A stretch of 64,000 nucleotides of DNA from Pyrus communis (lineage: Eukaryota; Streptophyta; Magnoliopsida; Rosales; Rosaceae), in assembly GCF_963583255.1 (NCBI RefSeq), contig NC_084812.1:23498959-23562958 (forward strand), given 5' to 3'. The stretch's first letter is position 1, and each line of letters starts with the position of its first letter. Under the pieces are notes generated by a model. It was not told the DNA's origin. It made no database searches and saw only the letters and a list, made by a program, of their open reading frames with translations. Both the position numbers and the translations under genes were made by a program. Shown here piece by piece: positions 47,021 to 59,072 of the stretch.

Positions 47021-47567
47021 TTCGGCAGGGTGAAATTCTTCATAGTCTCCCCGTACCGGAATGGTAGATAACTGTAATTTGTCATCCGTTGTCTCTTTTT
47101 TTTTCTTTTTTTTTTTTTTTTTTAAAGAAAAGAAGTTTTATTTAAAAAAAAAAAAAAAGAAACCCTAGATATTGTTATTATATATTTAAACTAAAATAAA
47201 ATAAATAATTGAGGAAGAAAAATGGAAAAAGAAAAGGAAAGGAAAAAGGGAGAAGAGAGAGTTTAGAGAGAGAGAGAGAGGGAGAGAGGTGTTAGGGACT
47301 TGGGAGTCTACAGTCACCTCCTTTATCTCAGCCTAGCAACGCTCTGCACTTGCCATTTCGCTTCTCAATTCCCCATTTCTTCTAATTCTCAATTTCGCAT
47401 TACTCCCCTTTTCATTTCTCTCTCTCTTCATCCCTTTTTTCCCATTTTTTCAAAATTCTCATCTCTCTCTCCTCTCTCTTCTGTGTATTGGGGAACTCTG
47501 TGGGTGTGGGTGTGGGTGTGTTGGTGTGTGTATATATCTGTGTTCGGATCTCCGTCTCAGTCCGCAG

Positions 47568-47693
47568 ATGTGTTGCTCTGTCTACGCTCGAATCGTCTCT
47601 CTCCTATTTCAAAAACTGCGGTTAGATTCCTATTCGCCTCAATCTCTGCTTTCGTTTTCTTCAGCTAGGGTTTACATTTTTCCGGATCTGTAA
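47568..47693 (+). CDS. Upstream ORF 1 in the GAMYB leader (41 codons)
   Basis: ATG at 47568 (context GCAGATGTG), protein MCCSVYARIVSLLFQKLRLD then 21 more residues ending IFPDL, stop TAA 47691-47693. It lies entirely in the untranslated first exon. A short second uORF follows at 47771-47833 (20 codons). No homology claimed. Such ORFs could lower translation of the main frame if the transcript starts upstream of 47568. Confidence 0.35.
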   Translation: MCCSVYARIVSLLFQKLRLDSYSPQSLLSFSSARVYIFPDL

Positions 47694-47770
47694 GTTTGCA
47701 AACTCACAATTCGACTCGTTGCAATTCGCATTTGGGTAGACGCCGGAGCTCTCAGAATTGCGATTCGAGA

Positions 47771-47833
47771 ATGAATTATGTTTTCATTTCTTCAATTTAT
47801 CGCTTTTCCGAGCTGATTTCGTCTGAATTCTGA
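47771..47833 (+). CDS. Upstream ORF 2 in the GAMYB leader (20 codons)
   Basis: ATG at 47771, protein MNYVFISSIYRFSELISSEF, TGA. Located between uORF 1 and the leader intron; regulatory role possible but not shown. Confidence 0.3.
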   Translation: MNYVFISSIYRFSELISSEF

Positions 47834-48864
47834 CCTTTTTCGTCGATTCCAGGTTTTCCTTTGTCACGATTTTCTCAGCTCTTAGTTCATTCCGTCCCTA
47901 GGTTTGAGCTTCCGATTTCGGTTTCGTTTTCAATTTTTCGTTTCCGGTTCGGCGGATTTTCAATTGCGCGCAAAAGGACGTGTCTTTGGCTTTGGGTCGA
48001 TTCCGCAGCTTCAATTGTTGGATAAATTTGCATCTGGCTTCATCTTCCCTCTGATTCAGGTATGTAAATTTACGGGTTTTTGATGTGATTGGGTTTGTGT
48101 ATAAATTTCAATTAGTTCAGCTGAGGGTTTCAATATTTATCATCCATATTGTAATTAATGTGGTTGCCATATATAGACTTGGTTCTAATCAACAAAGTCA
48201 ATTGTTTTTTGTTTTGTTAAGTGTGTGTTTAATCCCGATTTAATTATGATTTGGATATGGGTTTGTCTCTGTATTAGTTTATTATACTATCCCACACTTT
48301 CCTTGTTTTTTTTTTTTTTGGCTTCTGAATGGGGTTAAAAGGATTTAATTCGACCTTTGAATATAACTCACTGCTTATCCTTTTGTGGGTTTTAAAGATC
48401 TGGATTTTATAACATATCATTAATTTGCATCTTAGTGTTGTTATCTACTCATCATTAGTGCTGAATAATGACTGCATGGATAAGTTATGATGCCATATTT
48501 ACCCCCATATTGCCTCTCAGGACCTGCTTTTATGATTTTCCTTACTGTTTTCTTTCTGTTTACGGGTTCAATTATTTTTTATTTTTTAATATTTGTGTCC
48601 TTTGGAGTATCGGGTGTCCTTTGTATTTATGACATGAGCAAATTTCTGTTTAAACCACTGGCTATTTGTTTTTTTTTTTTTTTTGGTTCTGATCCATAAT
48701 TAAATATTTGTGGCCGGAGCTAGAGTGAATATAAAACAAGTGGGTCGCAATTGGCGCAACGGTTGTGTTTATTGTCATTTTCTTTTATCTTTTTATTCCA
48801 GGTTGTCAGCCTGCTCTTTGCATGGTCTTGGCTCTTGGTAGGAGTTTTGATCACAAATCAAGAG

Positions 48865-51665
48865 ATGAGTCGGACAACAAATGAGAGTGAAGATGGAGTG
48901 CTGTCCAAGGATCAGATTGATTCTCCGTTGATGGATGAGAGTAATGGAGGAAGTGGAAATGGTGGAATGGTTCTAAAGAAAGGACCATGGACCTCGGCTG
49001 AAGATGCAATTTTGGTGGAGTATGTTAAGAAGCATGGGGAGGGAAACTGGAATGCCGTTCAGAAGCACTCAGGCCTGTTCCGTTGTGGCAAAAGCTGCCG
49101 GTTGCGATGGGCAAATCACCTAAGGCCGAACCTGAAGAAAGGGGCATTTACTCCTGAAGAAGAACGTCTCATTGTTGAACTCCATGCCAAGATGGGGAAC
49201 AAATGGGCACGCATGGCTGCACACGTAAGTACATAGTTTATTTTTGTCTTTCTGTATATGGTTCGTACCAACCTATATTTCCTTGTATTGCCTCAAACTT
49301 AGTTTTATATGGTTCATTCTTTTGGGATTTTTTTTTTCAAAGCTTTAGCTGCAACTTTTGATTTGGTGTTAGTGGCATGCATCTTTTGCATTAAACATTG
49401 ATATATTCTCCAATTATTCCCTTATTTTCCTCCAAACTTCCTAATTACATTTCAATGTTGTCATTATATTTGTTCAGCTTCTAGAACACAATAAGAAACA
49501 AAATTAAAAGCCAGTAAAATCATAAAAAAATAACAGTAACAGTTCCCTAGTTTGATAGGATTCTAAACATTGATCTCAGTTCTCCACAACTTCTCAGATG
49601 GAAGTAACTTGGCTGTGGAATCTATCAAATTTTTTGTAGTCCATGTGGTATTCATATATATATATGTATTTTACTACAGTTTGTTCTTGTTGTTTATGTT
49701 TAATATGTTTTGGGAATTTTAAGGAAACTATAAAATCTTGGTAGAATGCAGTAACAGAAATGTATAATCTGACATTATAGTTTGCATCCCTAAAAGGGTA
49801 AAGTATATTTTCTTACCATAGGGTAAGAGAATGAAAATTAATATATGGCATTATTTTTAAGCTAAAAATTGGAGATCATTAAAGTGTATGTTAGGAAACT
49901 AATGTAACAAGATAAAAGCTCACTGTTGCACACAATGCATGTTGTAGCAGATGCACCATATTAACCTATCTCACCTAAATGTTCTTCAGACTGGTACTAC
50001 GTTTTGCTATTTCTATTTCTTGGGTTCCTTGAATGGTTTTTTCTCACACTAGTTTCCAATTGAAGATGAAATAAATTATCAATTATTTTCAGCTTTATTA
50101 GAATCTTAATTTTCGTAGTATTCTTCTCAATGTATTTTCCTTTGTTTATTGGAAATGATTAACAGTCTTTTTTCCACTCCTTAGTTGCCTGGACGTACGG
50201 ATAATGAGATAAAGAACTACTGGAATACTAGAATTAAGCGGCGCCAGAGGGCTGGCTTACCACTTTATCCGCCTGAGGTGTGTTTGCAAGCATTTCAGGA
50301 GAGTCAACAAGGCCAGTCAAGCGGTGGAATTAATGGTGCGGACAGAGATCAGCATGATTCTATGCAAGCTAACAGTTTTGAGATACCTGATGTTGTATTT
50401 GACAGTTTAAAAGGAAACGGTTGTGTCTTACCTTATGTTCCTGACCTCCCTGATATCTCTCCTGGTGGCATGCTGATGAAAGGTCTTGGTTCTGCTCCAT
50501 ATTGTGGTTTTATGCCACCAACGATGCATCGCCAAAAGCGTCTTCGAGAATCAACAGCTTTATTCTCTACTTCTGGTGGTAGTTTCAACCAGTTTGATCA
50601 ATTTCAAAATGATACTTATGATAAAGTTGCTCGAACGTTTGGGTTGCCTTTTCCTCATGATCCTGATCCTACCACCAGGAGTCCGCTATCTTTTGGTGTA
50701 ATTCAGGGTAGCCATTCCCTTTCAAATGGCAATTCTTCTGCTTCTAAGCCCACATCCGGGGCCGTGAAGCTGGAGCTCCCTTCACTCCAATATCCAGAAA
50801 CTGATTTAGGTAGCTGGAGCACTTCTCCTCCGCCGCCCTTACTCGAATCAATTGATGCTTTTATCCAATCACCCCCACAGGTTGGTACATTTGAGCCAGA
50901 TTGCACTTCACCACGTAACAGTGGCCTGCTAGATGCTTTACTCCATGAGGCAAAAGCTCTTAGTAGTGCAAAGAATCATTCATCTGAGAAGAGTTCAAAT
51001 TCATCTAGTGTTACTCCTGGCGATTTGGCTATAGGTTCCAATTTGAACATTTGTGAGACAGAATGGGAAGAACGAGATCCGATTTCTCCACTGGGTCATT
51101 CTGCTACTTCGCTGTTCAGTGAGTGTACACCTATTAGTGCCAGTGGAAGTTCATTAGATGAACCGCCACCTGCTGAGACCTTTACTGGTGAGTATCTTAA
51201 TCTATGAGACCTGGAGACGAATGAGGTTGACAATAACATTGTAAATTGATTCTTAATTCATTTTTGATAGTCCCGTAGCAACATTTTTTGTGTTAGCAGT
51301 TTGATAAGTTCTGTATCTAAGTGCAGGATAAGTACTGTCCTGCCTCTTATTATGACTTATGTTGCTTGACTGTTCTGCCAGGGTGCAATGTGAAATCAGA
51401 ACCGGTAGACCAAGCTTGGGCACCAGATAAAGAAAAAGAAATGGGACTTCTGATGGATTATACTCGTCCTGATGCTATACTTGCTTCAGAATGGTTTGGT
51501 AACGGCATGCATGAAAGTATTGCATCGCTGTTGGGTGATGATTTGGCAGCGGAATGCAAGCACCTGGCTTCTGGCAGCCCTACATCAGATCAAGGTTTGG
51601 GTTTTAGTTCATGTCCGTGGAACACCATGCCTCCCGTCTGTCAAATGTCTGCTCAGCATCCTTAA
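48865..51665 (+). CDS. GAMYB: GAMYB-type R2R3-MYB transcription factor (548 aa, three coding exons)
   Basis: Coding exons: 48865-49224 (120 codons, donor GTAAGT), 50185-51187 (acceptor TTAG, donor GTGAGT) and 51382-51665 (acceptor CCAG), stop TAA 51663-51665. The joins keep frame and give 548 residues, the usual GAMYB size. R2 spans about residues 38-88 (KKGPWTSAEDAILVEYVKKH, W42, W62, W82) and R3 about 91-139 (KKGAFTPEEERLIVELHAKM, W114, W133), ending LPGRTDNEIKNYWNTRIKRR. This is the MYB33/65/GAMYB sequence type. Downstream are family blocks with YPPEVCLQAFQ, LPYVPDLPDIS and a C-terminal DYTRPDAILASEWFGNG. These nuclear activators act in gibberellin signalling and anther/tapetum development, binding GARE-type promoter sites. 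The Met at 48865 is chosen because the MSRTTNESEDG start matches the family and upstream frame sequence is intron/leader. A miR159 site lies in exon 3. No breaks are visible; the gene looks functional. Confidence 0.95.
50771..50791 (+). promoter_or_regulatory. miR159 target site in GAMYB coding sequence
   Basis: 21 nt, starting TGGAGCTCCC and ending TTCACTCCAAT, coding LELPSLQ (residues 316-322). The conserved plant miR159 family pairs with TGGAGCTCCCTTCA-type sites in MYB33/65/101. The seed-side and cleavage-site bases are intact here. It predicts post-transcriptional silencing of this gene outside tissues that lack miR159. Confidence 0.92.
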
Positions 51666-52306
51666 GAAACCGCTCCGTCAATTGTATGAATCTGAAACTT
51701 TTGTCACCTAATTCATGCTGATGATTTGTTAAATGTAGGGGGAAGTGAGTCCTGGTCTGAGAAAAGGTCACTTGCGATCGAGACTTGTGGGGTCTGTTGT
51801 TATGCACGAGTCATGGTTGTGTTTTCGTTTGTGGTTTTCATTCGGTTTCTTTTCAAACAATGCAATGCAATGCATGTATGCCTAAACAGAACCATATGTG
51901 GTGTACCATTTGCTTGCAGGGTTTTGCTATGATTGTAGAATAACTATGCATTTTCGAACATGGAACCGTTCTCATACTATGGAACCTGCCTAGTTGGTTT
52001 CAATTTGTTTACCGTTAAAATTGGTCTACATTGTCTATGCCCTTCTTCCTTCTCTCTGTCTTTTCTTTTTTCCCTCTGATTAATAATGTGGGAAACACAT
52101 GATCAAATGTATTCATATGGCAGAGGTACACCGTCACCGCAGCCCGTGCTGTGTCACACCATAATGGCATTGTATCATTATACAATTAGTACAATGGTAG
52201 TGCACTCGTGCTATAAAAGTTCTATTCGCAAGGGTTGGGGTACTTTACAACATATTTAATTACAATTCCTTTGCCTAATGGAAGGTTGTCGTTGTACTCT
52301 CTAGTA
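51666..52306. other. GAMYB 3' untranslated region and spacer
   Basis: The 3' UTR probably extends to about 52.0-52.1 kb (T-rich stretch, TTAATAATG at 52079). The end was not determined. The short open frames here are not genes. Confidence 0.4.
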
Positions 52307-52315
52307 CTTAGAAGT

Positions 52316-52725
52316 GAACAATATTTGGTTACTCAAAGATGAGTAGGAACTTTTACTCAAAATTCTTAGTGTTTTAATCACAAAGTTTTGTGCTTTTAAT
52401 TAGAATCGTTCATACTATGAATCACACTGTAAATATCATCTTTGCAAAAAATAAATTAAACCTAAGGTCGTTTAGTTAATCTATTGTAGCAAATACATTT
52501 ACGGTTCGTAATGTTTTTACCAATTTTGTTCATTTGTTTTTAAACAGTTTGATGACTTAACGACCTTAGTTTTAATTGATTTTTTGCATATGCGATATTT
52601 ATAGGGTGATTTATAATATTAAGGGTTTTGATTATAAACACAAAGTTTTATAAATTAACAATGAATAATTTTGAGAAATTTGGAGTAGAAGTTTCTACTC
52701 ATTTTTAAGTAGTCAAATATTGTTT
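52316..52725. mobile_element. Foldback (long-TIR) MITE, copy 1, MULE-like
   Basis: The two halves are imperfect reverse complements over about 190 bp each: AACAATATTTGGTTACTCAA, GATGAGTAGGAACTTTTACT and AATCACAAAGTTTTGTG at the left, and the same motifs inverted at the right, ending CAAATATTGTT. Flanks CTTAGAAGT and CTCAGAAGG form a 9-bp duplication with two mismatches, fitting a Mutator-type foldback element. It lies about 650 bp downstream of the GAMYB stop codon. Confidence 0.7.
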
Positions 52726-53340
52726 CTCAGAAGGGTGCTTTCATAATAAAAGAAAGTCTCGTTTCAAGCGTCCTTTTCGTTAAATTCGAGTCGTTCTGTC
52801 AATTGATATCCATGGCGTCATTGGGCCACGTGGTGTGTTGGATTTGGATACGCACAAGAAGCATTTTCTGAGAGCATTTCAACACATCCTTAATTGACAA
52901 GGCTAGATCCAAATCCAACCCAGAAAGCCCTTCTACCCATTTTTGGGCGCCAAGGCTGAGCCGTCATGGCTCCAGCCATGTCAATTATGAGTCCAAGCTC
53001 AAATTCATGACGTGGACGTCGGGTTAACGTCAGCGGGTTAGTTTAATTTTTTTTAACGTCAGGCACCGGCGCTACGTGTGCCCGTGAGGGAGGGTAGTGC
53101 ATCACAACCTTACGCATGTGGTCCGCACACAACAGCCAGCTAACTCCAACGACAATATTTGAGCCACGTGACCGCATCTCAAATGTTCATTTTAAATTCT
53201 CACTATAATCAAACGGTTCTAATTATTTTTCAAAATAAAAACATTTAAAGAAAAAAAATTATCCAAAAAATCAGAAAATTAATAACTAAGTAAAGAAAAT
53301 TAAAAAAAAATATTCCAACAAATAACAAAGCATTTTTATT

Positions 53341-53432
53341 AAACATAATTCAACAAAGCATTAAAAATATCATCATTCAACAAAGCATTAAAAATATCAT
53401 CATTCAAGAAAGCATGAACCAAAGGACAATTC
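53341..53432. repeat. Short tandem repeat (29-bp unit, about 2.5 copies)
   Basis: Unit CAACAAAGCATTAAAAATAT followed by CATCATT, repeated twice in full with a partial third, inside the Harbinger element downstream of the transposase stop. Confidence 0.8.
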
Positions 53433-54343
53433 AATCTCCCTGATTTTCTTTCAACCTCCAATTGTGTTCGATCAAGTCAAGTTCACATTCGTCATGAATA
53501 TAAGAAGATTGCATTTCAGTAAAACGTTCCATCATTCTGCTGAACAAATGACCATCTCTTAATAAGGGGTGTGTTGCATAGGTGGTCCACCAAGGCACAC
53601 CCTAGGTGAATCATAAAGTCTTGTCGTTCTCGTGTTCATCGGGTCCGGTTCGAACACTTCTAGTACATCATAATCATACTCATCTTCCACAATCATGTTA
53701 TTAAGCATGATGCACATCATCATCATACTTCGAAGCACCTCTTGATTGAACAAATGAGAAGTGCCCCTTAAAATTGCTCAACAAGCTTAAAGGATACCAA
53801 AACACCTCTCCACATCTTTACTATATGCTTTCTGCTTATAGGCAAAGTATTGTTGCCGCTCGAATTGGGCTGTGCAATTGTCTTGACAAACATTGTCGTT
53901 CCATCTGCAAGGTAATACCCACCTGATCGAGTATGTAAGGGAATTGATTTCATATGTGATTTGAGGAGAATCCCCTCTCAAGACGTTTTTGAACACTGGG
54001 AATTAACCAAGCACGTTGAGGTCATTATGAGAGCATGAAACAACAAAAAAAAAACATGCCAAATCCAGGTGTCGTTACGCAACAGCATTTAGAATGATAC
54101 TTATATGCCCCTTCCTATTCCCAAAATCTCTTTACCAGGAACTTGGACACTTCTTCCACTGCTAATGCATACAGTTGATGGTTCCAATCATGTCTGGAAA
54201 ACCTCGTGCCTCAGTTTTTTGTAGTAGCGTGTGGAATTCCGCAAGTGTTGGACTACAGAGATACTCGGTGGTGTGTATAGCTTCGATTGCCTGCAGAATC
54301 TGTTCAAGCACTCTAAGACCGTTGATGTGCCCATCCTTGCAAT

Positions 54344-54996
54344 TGTTGGTATTCACAAGAGTTTACTAACTCAATACCAAAATATGTGGGTGATAAGTTT
54401 ACAAACTCTATCACATCTCTCACTTTCACTCTCAATAAAATTGGACAAAGAAATAGAGAAAGGAGGGAAGCAACAAGCTTTGGTAAAACACTTGGACTTT
54501 GATATATGAAAGAAGTAGCAAGCTTGGTGATAACAAACACTTTGAAATATTAGAAGAGTTTACAACTCTTAAAGCTTACAAGCTGAAAATGAGAATGGAA
54601 ATGGGATTTGGATGGGATGATTTAAGCTTAGCAAGATGGCCTATTTATACAAAACAGAAATTGATAAACAATGCAACAACACATGCAATGAATGGGGTGT
54701 TTAACATCTTTACACCCTTTAAAACACATGCAAGAACTTTGGACAGTCTAGCACACATATGCAGCTATCTTTCCAGCTTGCAATCAACACTCTTTCGACT
54801 AATACACAGCATCACACTGCTGTCTTCCTGCTAGCACATCACATGGCAGCACACTTGCTGTCTTTCATCACCATTTCAGCTAGCACATGGAGGAAACTTT
54901 AGTCTTTGTAGTTGCAGCATGTGTGAATACAACCTGTAAAGAAACTAACAGCTAGAAGCAACCTTTTACAGCTTGTTTTTATTTGAATTTCCAACA
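54344..54996 (-). repeat. Copia 3' LTR (653 bp)
   Basis: TG...CA ends, adjacent to the polypurine tract, matching 59073-59725 at all but six positions. Confidence 0.97.
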
Positions 54997-55008
54997 CGCC
55001 CCCTCAAA

Positions 55009-58000
55009 TCAAAACGCCTTCATGCCTAGCATTTCACGCAATAACCGGAATGATTCAACTGGTAGTGGTTTAGTGAAGATGTCAGCCACTTGTTCCTTTG
55101 TGTGACAATAGACAAGCTCAATTGTCTTTTGCTTCACATGGTCCCTTAGAAAATGGAACCTGGTATCAATGTGCTTGCTCCTTCCATGTTGAACAGGATT
55201 CTTTGCAAGTTTGATTGCAGACACGTTATCCACATGAATCACAGTCGATTCCACTTGTGGATGACACACTGACTTCAACAGATTTCTTAACCAAATTGCC
55301 TCACACACGGTTGAGGCTACAGCAACATACTCGGCTTCACATGATGACAAAGCAACAATTGATTGCTTCTTTGAAGTCCATGAGAAAGCTGTTGATCCTA
55401 GAAAAAACACATAGCCAGTTGTGCTTTTCCTTTCATCTTGGTCACCTCCCCAATCACTATCTGAATAACCAAATAATTTTGCATCTTCACCAAAATTATA
55501 AAATAGACCATAGTTTAGAGTACCTCTTATGTACCTCAAAATTCTCTTGGCGGCCAGCCAATGAGACTCCCTTGGTGTTTCCATGTATCGACTCACGAGT
55601 CCAACACCATAAACTATATCAAGTCTTGTGATTGTAAGGTACCTTAGGCTTCCAACCAAGCTTTTGTACACGGTTGAGTTTACAAACTCACCTTCTCCTT
55701 CCTTGGACAGCTTCAATCCAATTGCAACTGGAGTGTTGACAATATTGCACTTGTCCATATTGAATTTCTCCAATATATCTCTCATGTACTTTTGTTGAGA
55801 GATGTAGATACCGTCACTTCCTTGCTTCACTTCTATGCCAAGAAAGTATGACATTAATCCATTGTCAGTCATCTCGAATTCATTGAACATGGATTGCTTG
55901 AACTCACAGAACATTGCTTCATTGTTTCCTGTAAACAACAAGTCATCTACATAGAGACAAATAATTAAGAACTCCCCTTTTGCACCATTCTTCATGTAAA
56001 CTGAATGCTCGTATGGACATTTCTGAAATCCATTTTGGTGAAGGTAGTTATCAATCCTTAAGTTCCAAGCTCGTGGTGCTTGCTTGAGGCCATACAAAGC
56101 CTTCTTCAAACGATACACCTTTTCTTCTTCTCCTTGTACTTGGAAGCCTTCCGGTTGTTCCACGTACACTTCTTCCTCAAGAACTCCATTAAGGAAGGCT
56201 GACTTGACATCTAATTGATAAATTTTCCATTTATGCTGAGCGGCAAGAGAGATTAGTAATCTTACCGTGTCAAGTCTTGCAACTGGAGCATAGACTTCAT
56301 CATAGTCCACTCCATACTTCTGTTTGTAGCCCTTTGCTACAAGCCTTGATTTGTACCGATCTACACTCTCATCTGCAGTGCGTTTGATCTTGTACACCCA
56401 CTTAACACTAATAGCCTTCTGATTTGGTGGAAGCTTTGTCAACTCCCAAGTGTCATTCTTCTCGATGGCATGGATCTCTTCTTCCATGGCTTTCTTCCAA
56501 CAATTTTCTTCCACAGCTTCATTGAATGAGAGAGGCTCATGGTCTGCATAGAAGCAGAAAAAATTGGTTTCTTCTTCTTCTTGTCCATAAATCTCTGTGA
56601 GACTCCTTAACCTCACTGGAGTTGAGGAGCTGCTTTCCTCACTAGATGTAAGACCACTCCTTGCAATTCTGTGCACTGGAGTTGTTGTGATTGTTTGAGC
56701 AGGCTGTTGCTCAATAGGTGGTACAACTTGTGGTTCTTCAAAATCAGTGGAGACGATCTTCTCTTTACTGACTTCTTTGTTGTTCCACTTCCATGTCTCT
56801 TCCTCACTGAAGATGACATCTCTACTAACCACTAGTTTGCTAGTTAGTGGGTTGTAGAGCTTGTATGCCTTGGACTCTTCACTATAGCCCACAAACACAC
56901 ACTTTTCACCTCTATCATCAAGTTTCCTCCTCTTGGCTTCTGGAACTTGAGCATATGCAACACACCCAAAAATTCTTAGGTGTGTAACATTCGGCTTGTA
57001 TCCACTCCAAGCCTCTTGTGGTGTCATCCTCTTGACACTCTTTGTTGGACATCGATTCAACAAATAAATCGAACAAGCTACAGCTTCTTCCCATAACTCT
57101 TTTGGCAAATTCTTCTCCTTAAGCATGGACCTTGTCATGTCAAGGATGGTTCGATTCTTTCTTTCGGCTATCCCATTTTGCTGTGGGGTATAGGCAGCAG
57201 TAAGTTGATGCCTAATTCCTTGCTCCTTGCAGTATGCTTGGAAAGCATTGGAGGTGTAATATCCACCTCTATCTGATCTCACAACCACAAACTTGTGGTT
57301 ACTTTCAGCCTCTGTGAGTGCCTTGAACTCCTTGAAAATTTTTAGGGCAGCTGACTTCTCCTTGAGAAAATAGACCCAAGTCTTTCTACTGAAATCATCA
57401 ATGAAGGTAATAAAATACCTATTACCTCCATAAGACATGGGATCCAATGGACCACATATATCTGTGTGCACCAACTGCAGTGGTGCCTTTGCTCTCCATG
57501 TATCACCAACAGGGAACGATAGTCGTGCTTGCTTGCCAAGCACACAACCTTCACATACTTGGCGTGTGGCTTCAATCTGGGGTAAACCACGAACCATTCC
57601 TCCACTTGACAACAACTTTAGGCCATTGAAATGAAGATGGCCAAATCGAAGATTCCATTTCCATGACTTATCTTCCATCACACCGATGTTGCAACTCCCA
57701 ATCTTTGTGTTCAACTTCAACAGGAACATTCGGTTCTTTGACATTTGAACACGTGCAATAAGTTTTCTCCTTGCATTTCTGAGAGTGAGAAACATATTCT
57801 CCATATGTATAATGTACCCTTTCTGGAGCAGTTGACCAATGCTTAGAATGTTGCTCTTCATACCTGGTATGTAGTAGGTATCGGAGATGTATTCTTCTTT
57901 ACCATCCTTCTGGATGATCTTGATCTTCCCTTTGCCTTCAACTGGCAACTTTGAGGAGTCACCAAGACTTACAGATCCATAGGCCCCATCTTTTAGTTCG

Positions 58001-59028
58001 GCAAAAAACTCCTTCTTTCCACACATGTGATTGCTTGCACCAGAGTCCAAATACCAAACATCTTGTTGGCTACTGGAATCATGGTGTGCCAGCAAGACTG
58101 TAAGTTCTTCATCAGTATTTCCACTTGATTCTGCCATGTTGACATGCTCACCATTTTTATGTGAACATTCATTGGCATAATGTCCATATTGCTTGCAATT
58201 GTGACATTGGATATGCGCCTTTCCTCGAGTAGATCTCCACTCTTGAGACTGACCTCGATTTTGTGCATAGCCTCAACCTCTTCCTCGAGCTCGTCCTCGG
58301 CTACGGTTAGATGAACTCCCACGACGTGAGTTCCACTGCCCACGACCTCCATTTGGTTTGTCAATATTCAACTTTGACTCCAAAGCTTGCTCTAGCATTG
58401 TGGGGTTTGCATTCTTCTGAATGCGTTGCTCGTGAACTAGGAGGGATCCTAGTAGCTCCTCTGCGCTCATCACCTCCAAATCCTTGGATTCCTCAATGGC
58501 AGTCACCACATGCTTAAACTTAGATGTGAGTGACCGGAGTATCTTCTCCACAACTCGTACTTCATCGAGTCTCTCGCCATTTCTCCTCATCTGATTTACT
58601 ATCACAATGAGCCTTGAGTGATAGTCGGAGATGCTCTCCCCTTCATTCATGTGAGCAGTTTCAAAATCTGCTCGAAGTGACTGTAACCTCACTTTCTTGA
58701 CTCGATCTACTCCTTTGTAGATTGTACTGAGTGTATCCCATACTTGCTTGCTCGTTGTTGCTTCTGCAACCTTCTCGAACGTTGAATCTTCCAAACCCTG
58801 GTATAGAAGATACAGCGCCTTTTAGTCCTTCTTTCGTAAGTCCTTGAGAGTGTTCCTTTGATCCGCAGTATATACGGCTTCTTGCTCGGCAGTGGGTACA
58901 ACATACCCACTACTGACAACTTCCCATAGCTCCTGTGATCCAAACAATGCTTTGAATTGGATGCACCATCTTTCATAATTTTCTTTCTTCAATGTGGGAA
59001 CTTGGAGTTGCACTAAATTGGACGCCAT
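55009..59028 (-). CDS. Copia gag-pol polyprotein (about 1339 codons with two in-frame stops)
   Basis: A single frame runs from the ATG at 59028 ([11 protein letters not shown]) to the stop at 55009. Only two stops lie inside it: TAA at 58822-58824 (after DLRKKD) and TGA at 58273-58275 (after RGRARGRG, probably CGA to TGA). There are no frameshifts. Domains in order: gag UBN2 ([33 protein letters not shown]); CCHC knuckle [14 protein letters not shown]; protease [12 protein letters not shown]; integrase zinc finger ([18 protein letters not shown]) and core [28 protein letters not shown] (D,D,E present); reverse transcriptase WKKAMEEEI to KARLVAKGY-like [46 protein letters not shown]; RNase [19 protein letters not shown] and [13 protein letters not shown]. 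pol alone is open for 1042 codons. The protein drives reverse transcription and integration of the element. The two stops probably make this copy non-autonomous. Confidence 0.95.
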
Positions 59029-59072
59029 AGCTACTGCACTTGCCAGAATGGTATTCTGGCTTTGATACCAAT

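Larger units (their letters stand above)
47250..48059 (+). other. GAMYB 5' untranslated exon
   Basis: A C/T-rich leader begins downstream of GA repeats (47264-47288). It ends at 48059 with CAG before a GTATGT donor. The 5' intron runs 48060-48801 and ends in TTTTATTCCAG; the leader resumes at 48802. A long leader with an intron is typical of plant GAMYB genes. The transcription start is inferred from composition only; no TATA box was confirmed. Confidence 0.55.

Noticed and set aside
47300..47668. 122-residue open frame in front of GAMYB
   Set aside because: It starts at a TTG, is low-complexity Ser/Phe/Leu from C/T-rich leader sequence, and overlaps the 5' untranslated exon. Only the ATG-started uORFs were kept, at low confidence.
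48751..48864. Upstream extension of the GAMYB frame (38 extra codons)
   Set aside because: The first 51 bases are intron up to the AG at 48800-48801. The family start matches the ATG at 48865.
52160..52260. tRNA-like stretch (GGTAGTGCACTCGTGC ... GTTCTATTCGC)
   Set aside because: It has loose A/B-box resemblance but no cloverleaf I could fold and no CCA-adjacent acceptor pairing, so it was not called a tRNA or a SINE.
55215..55631. 138-residue plus-strand open frame
   Set aside because: It is the antisense of the Copia RNase H/RT region.
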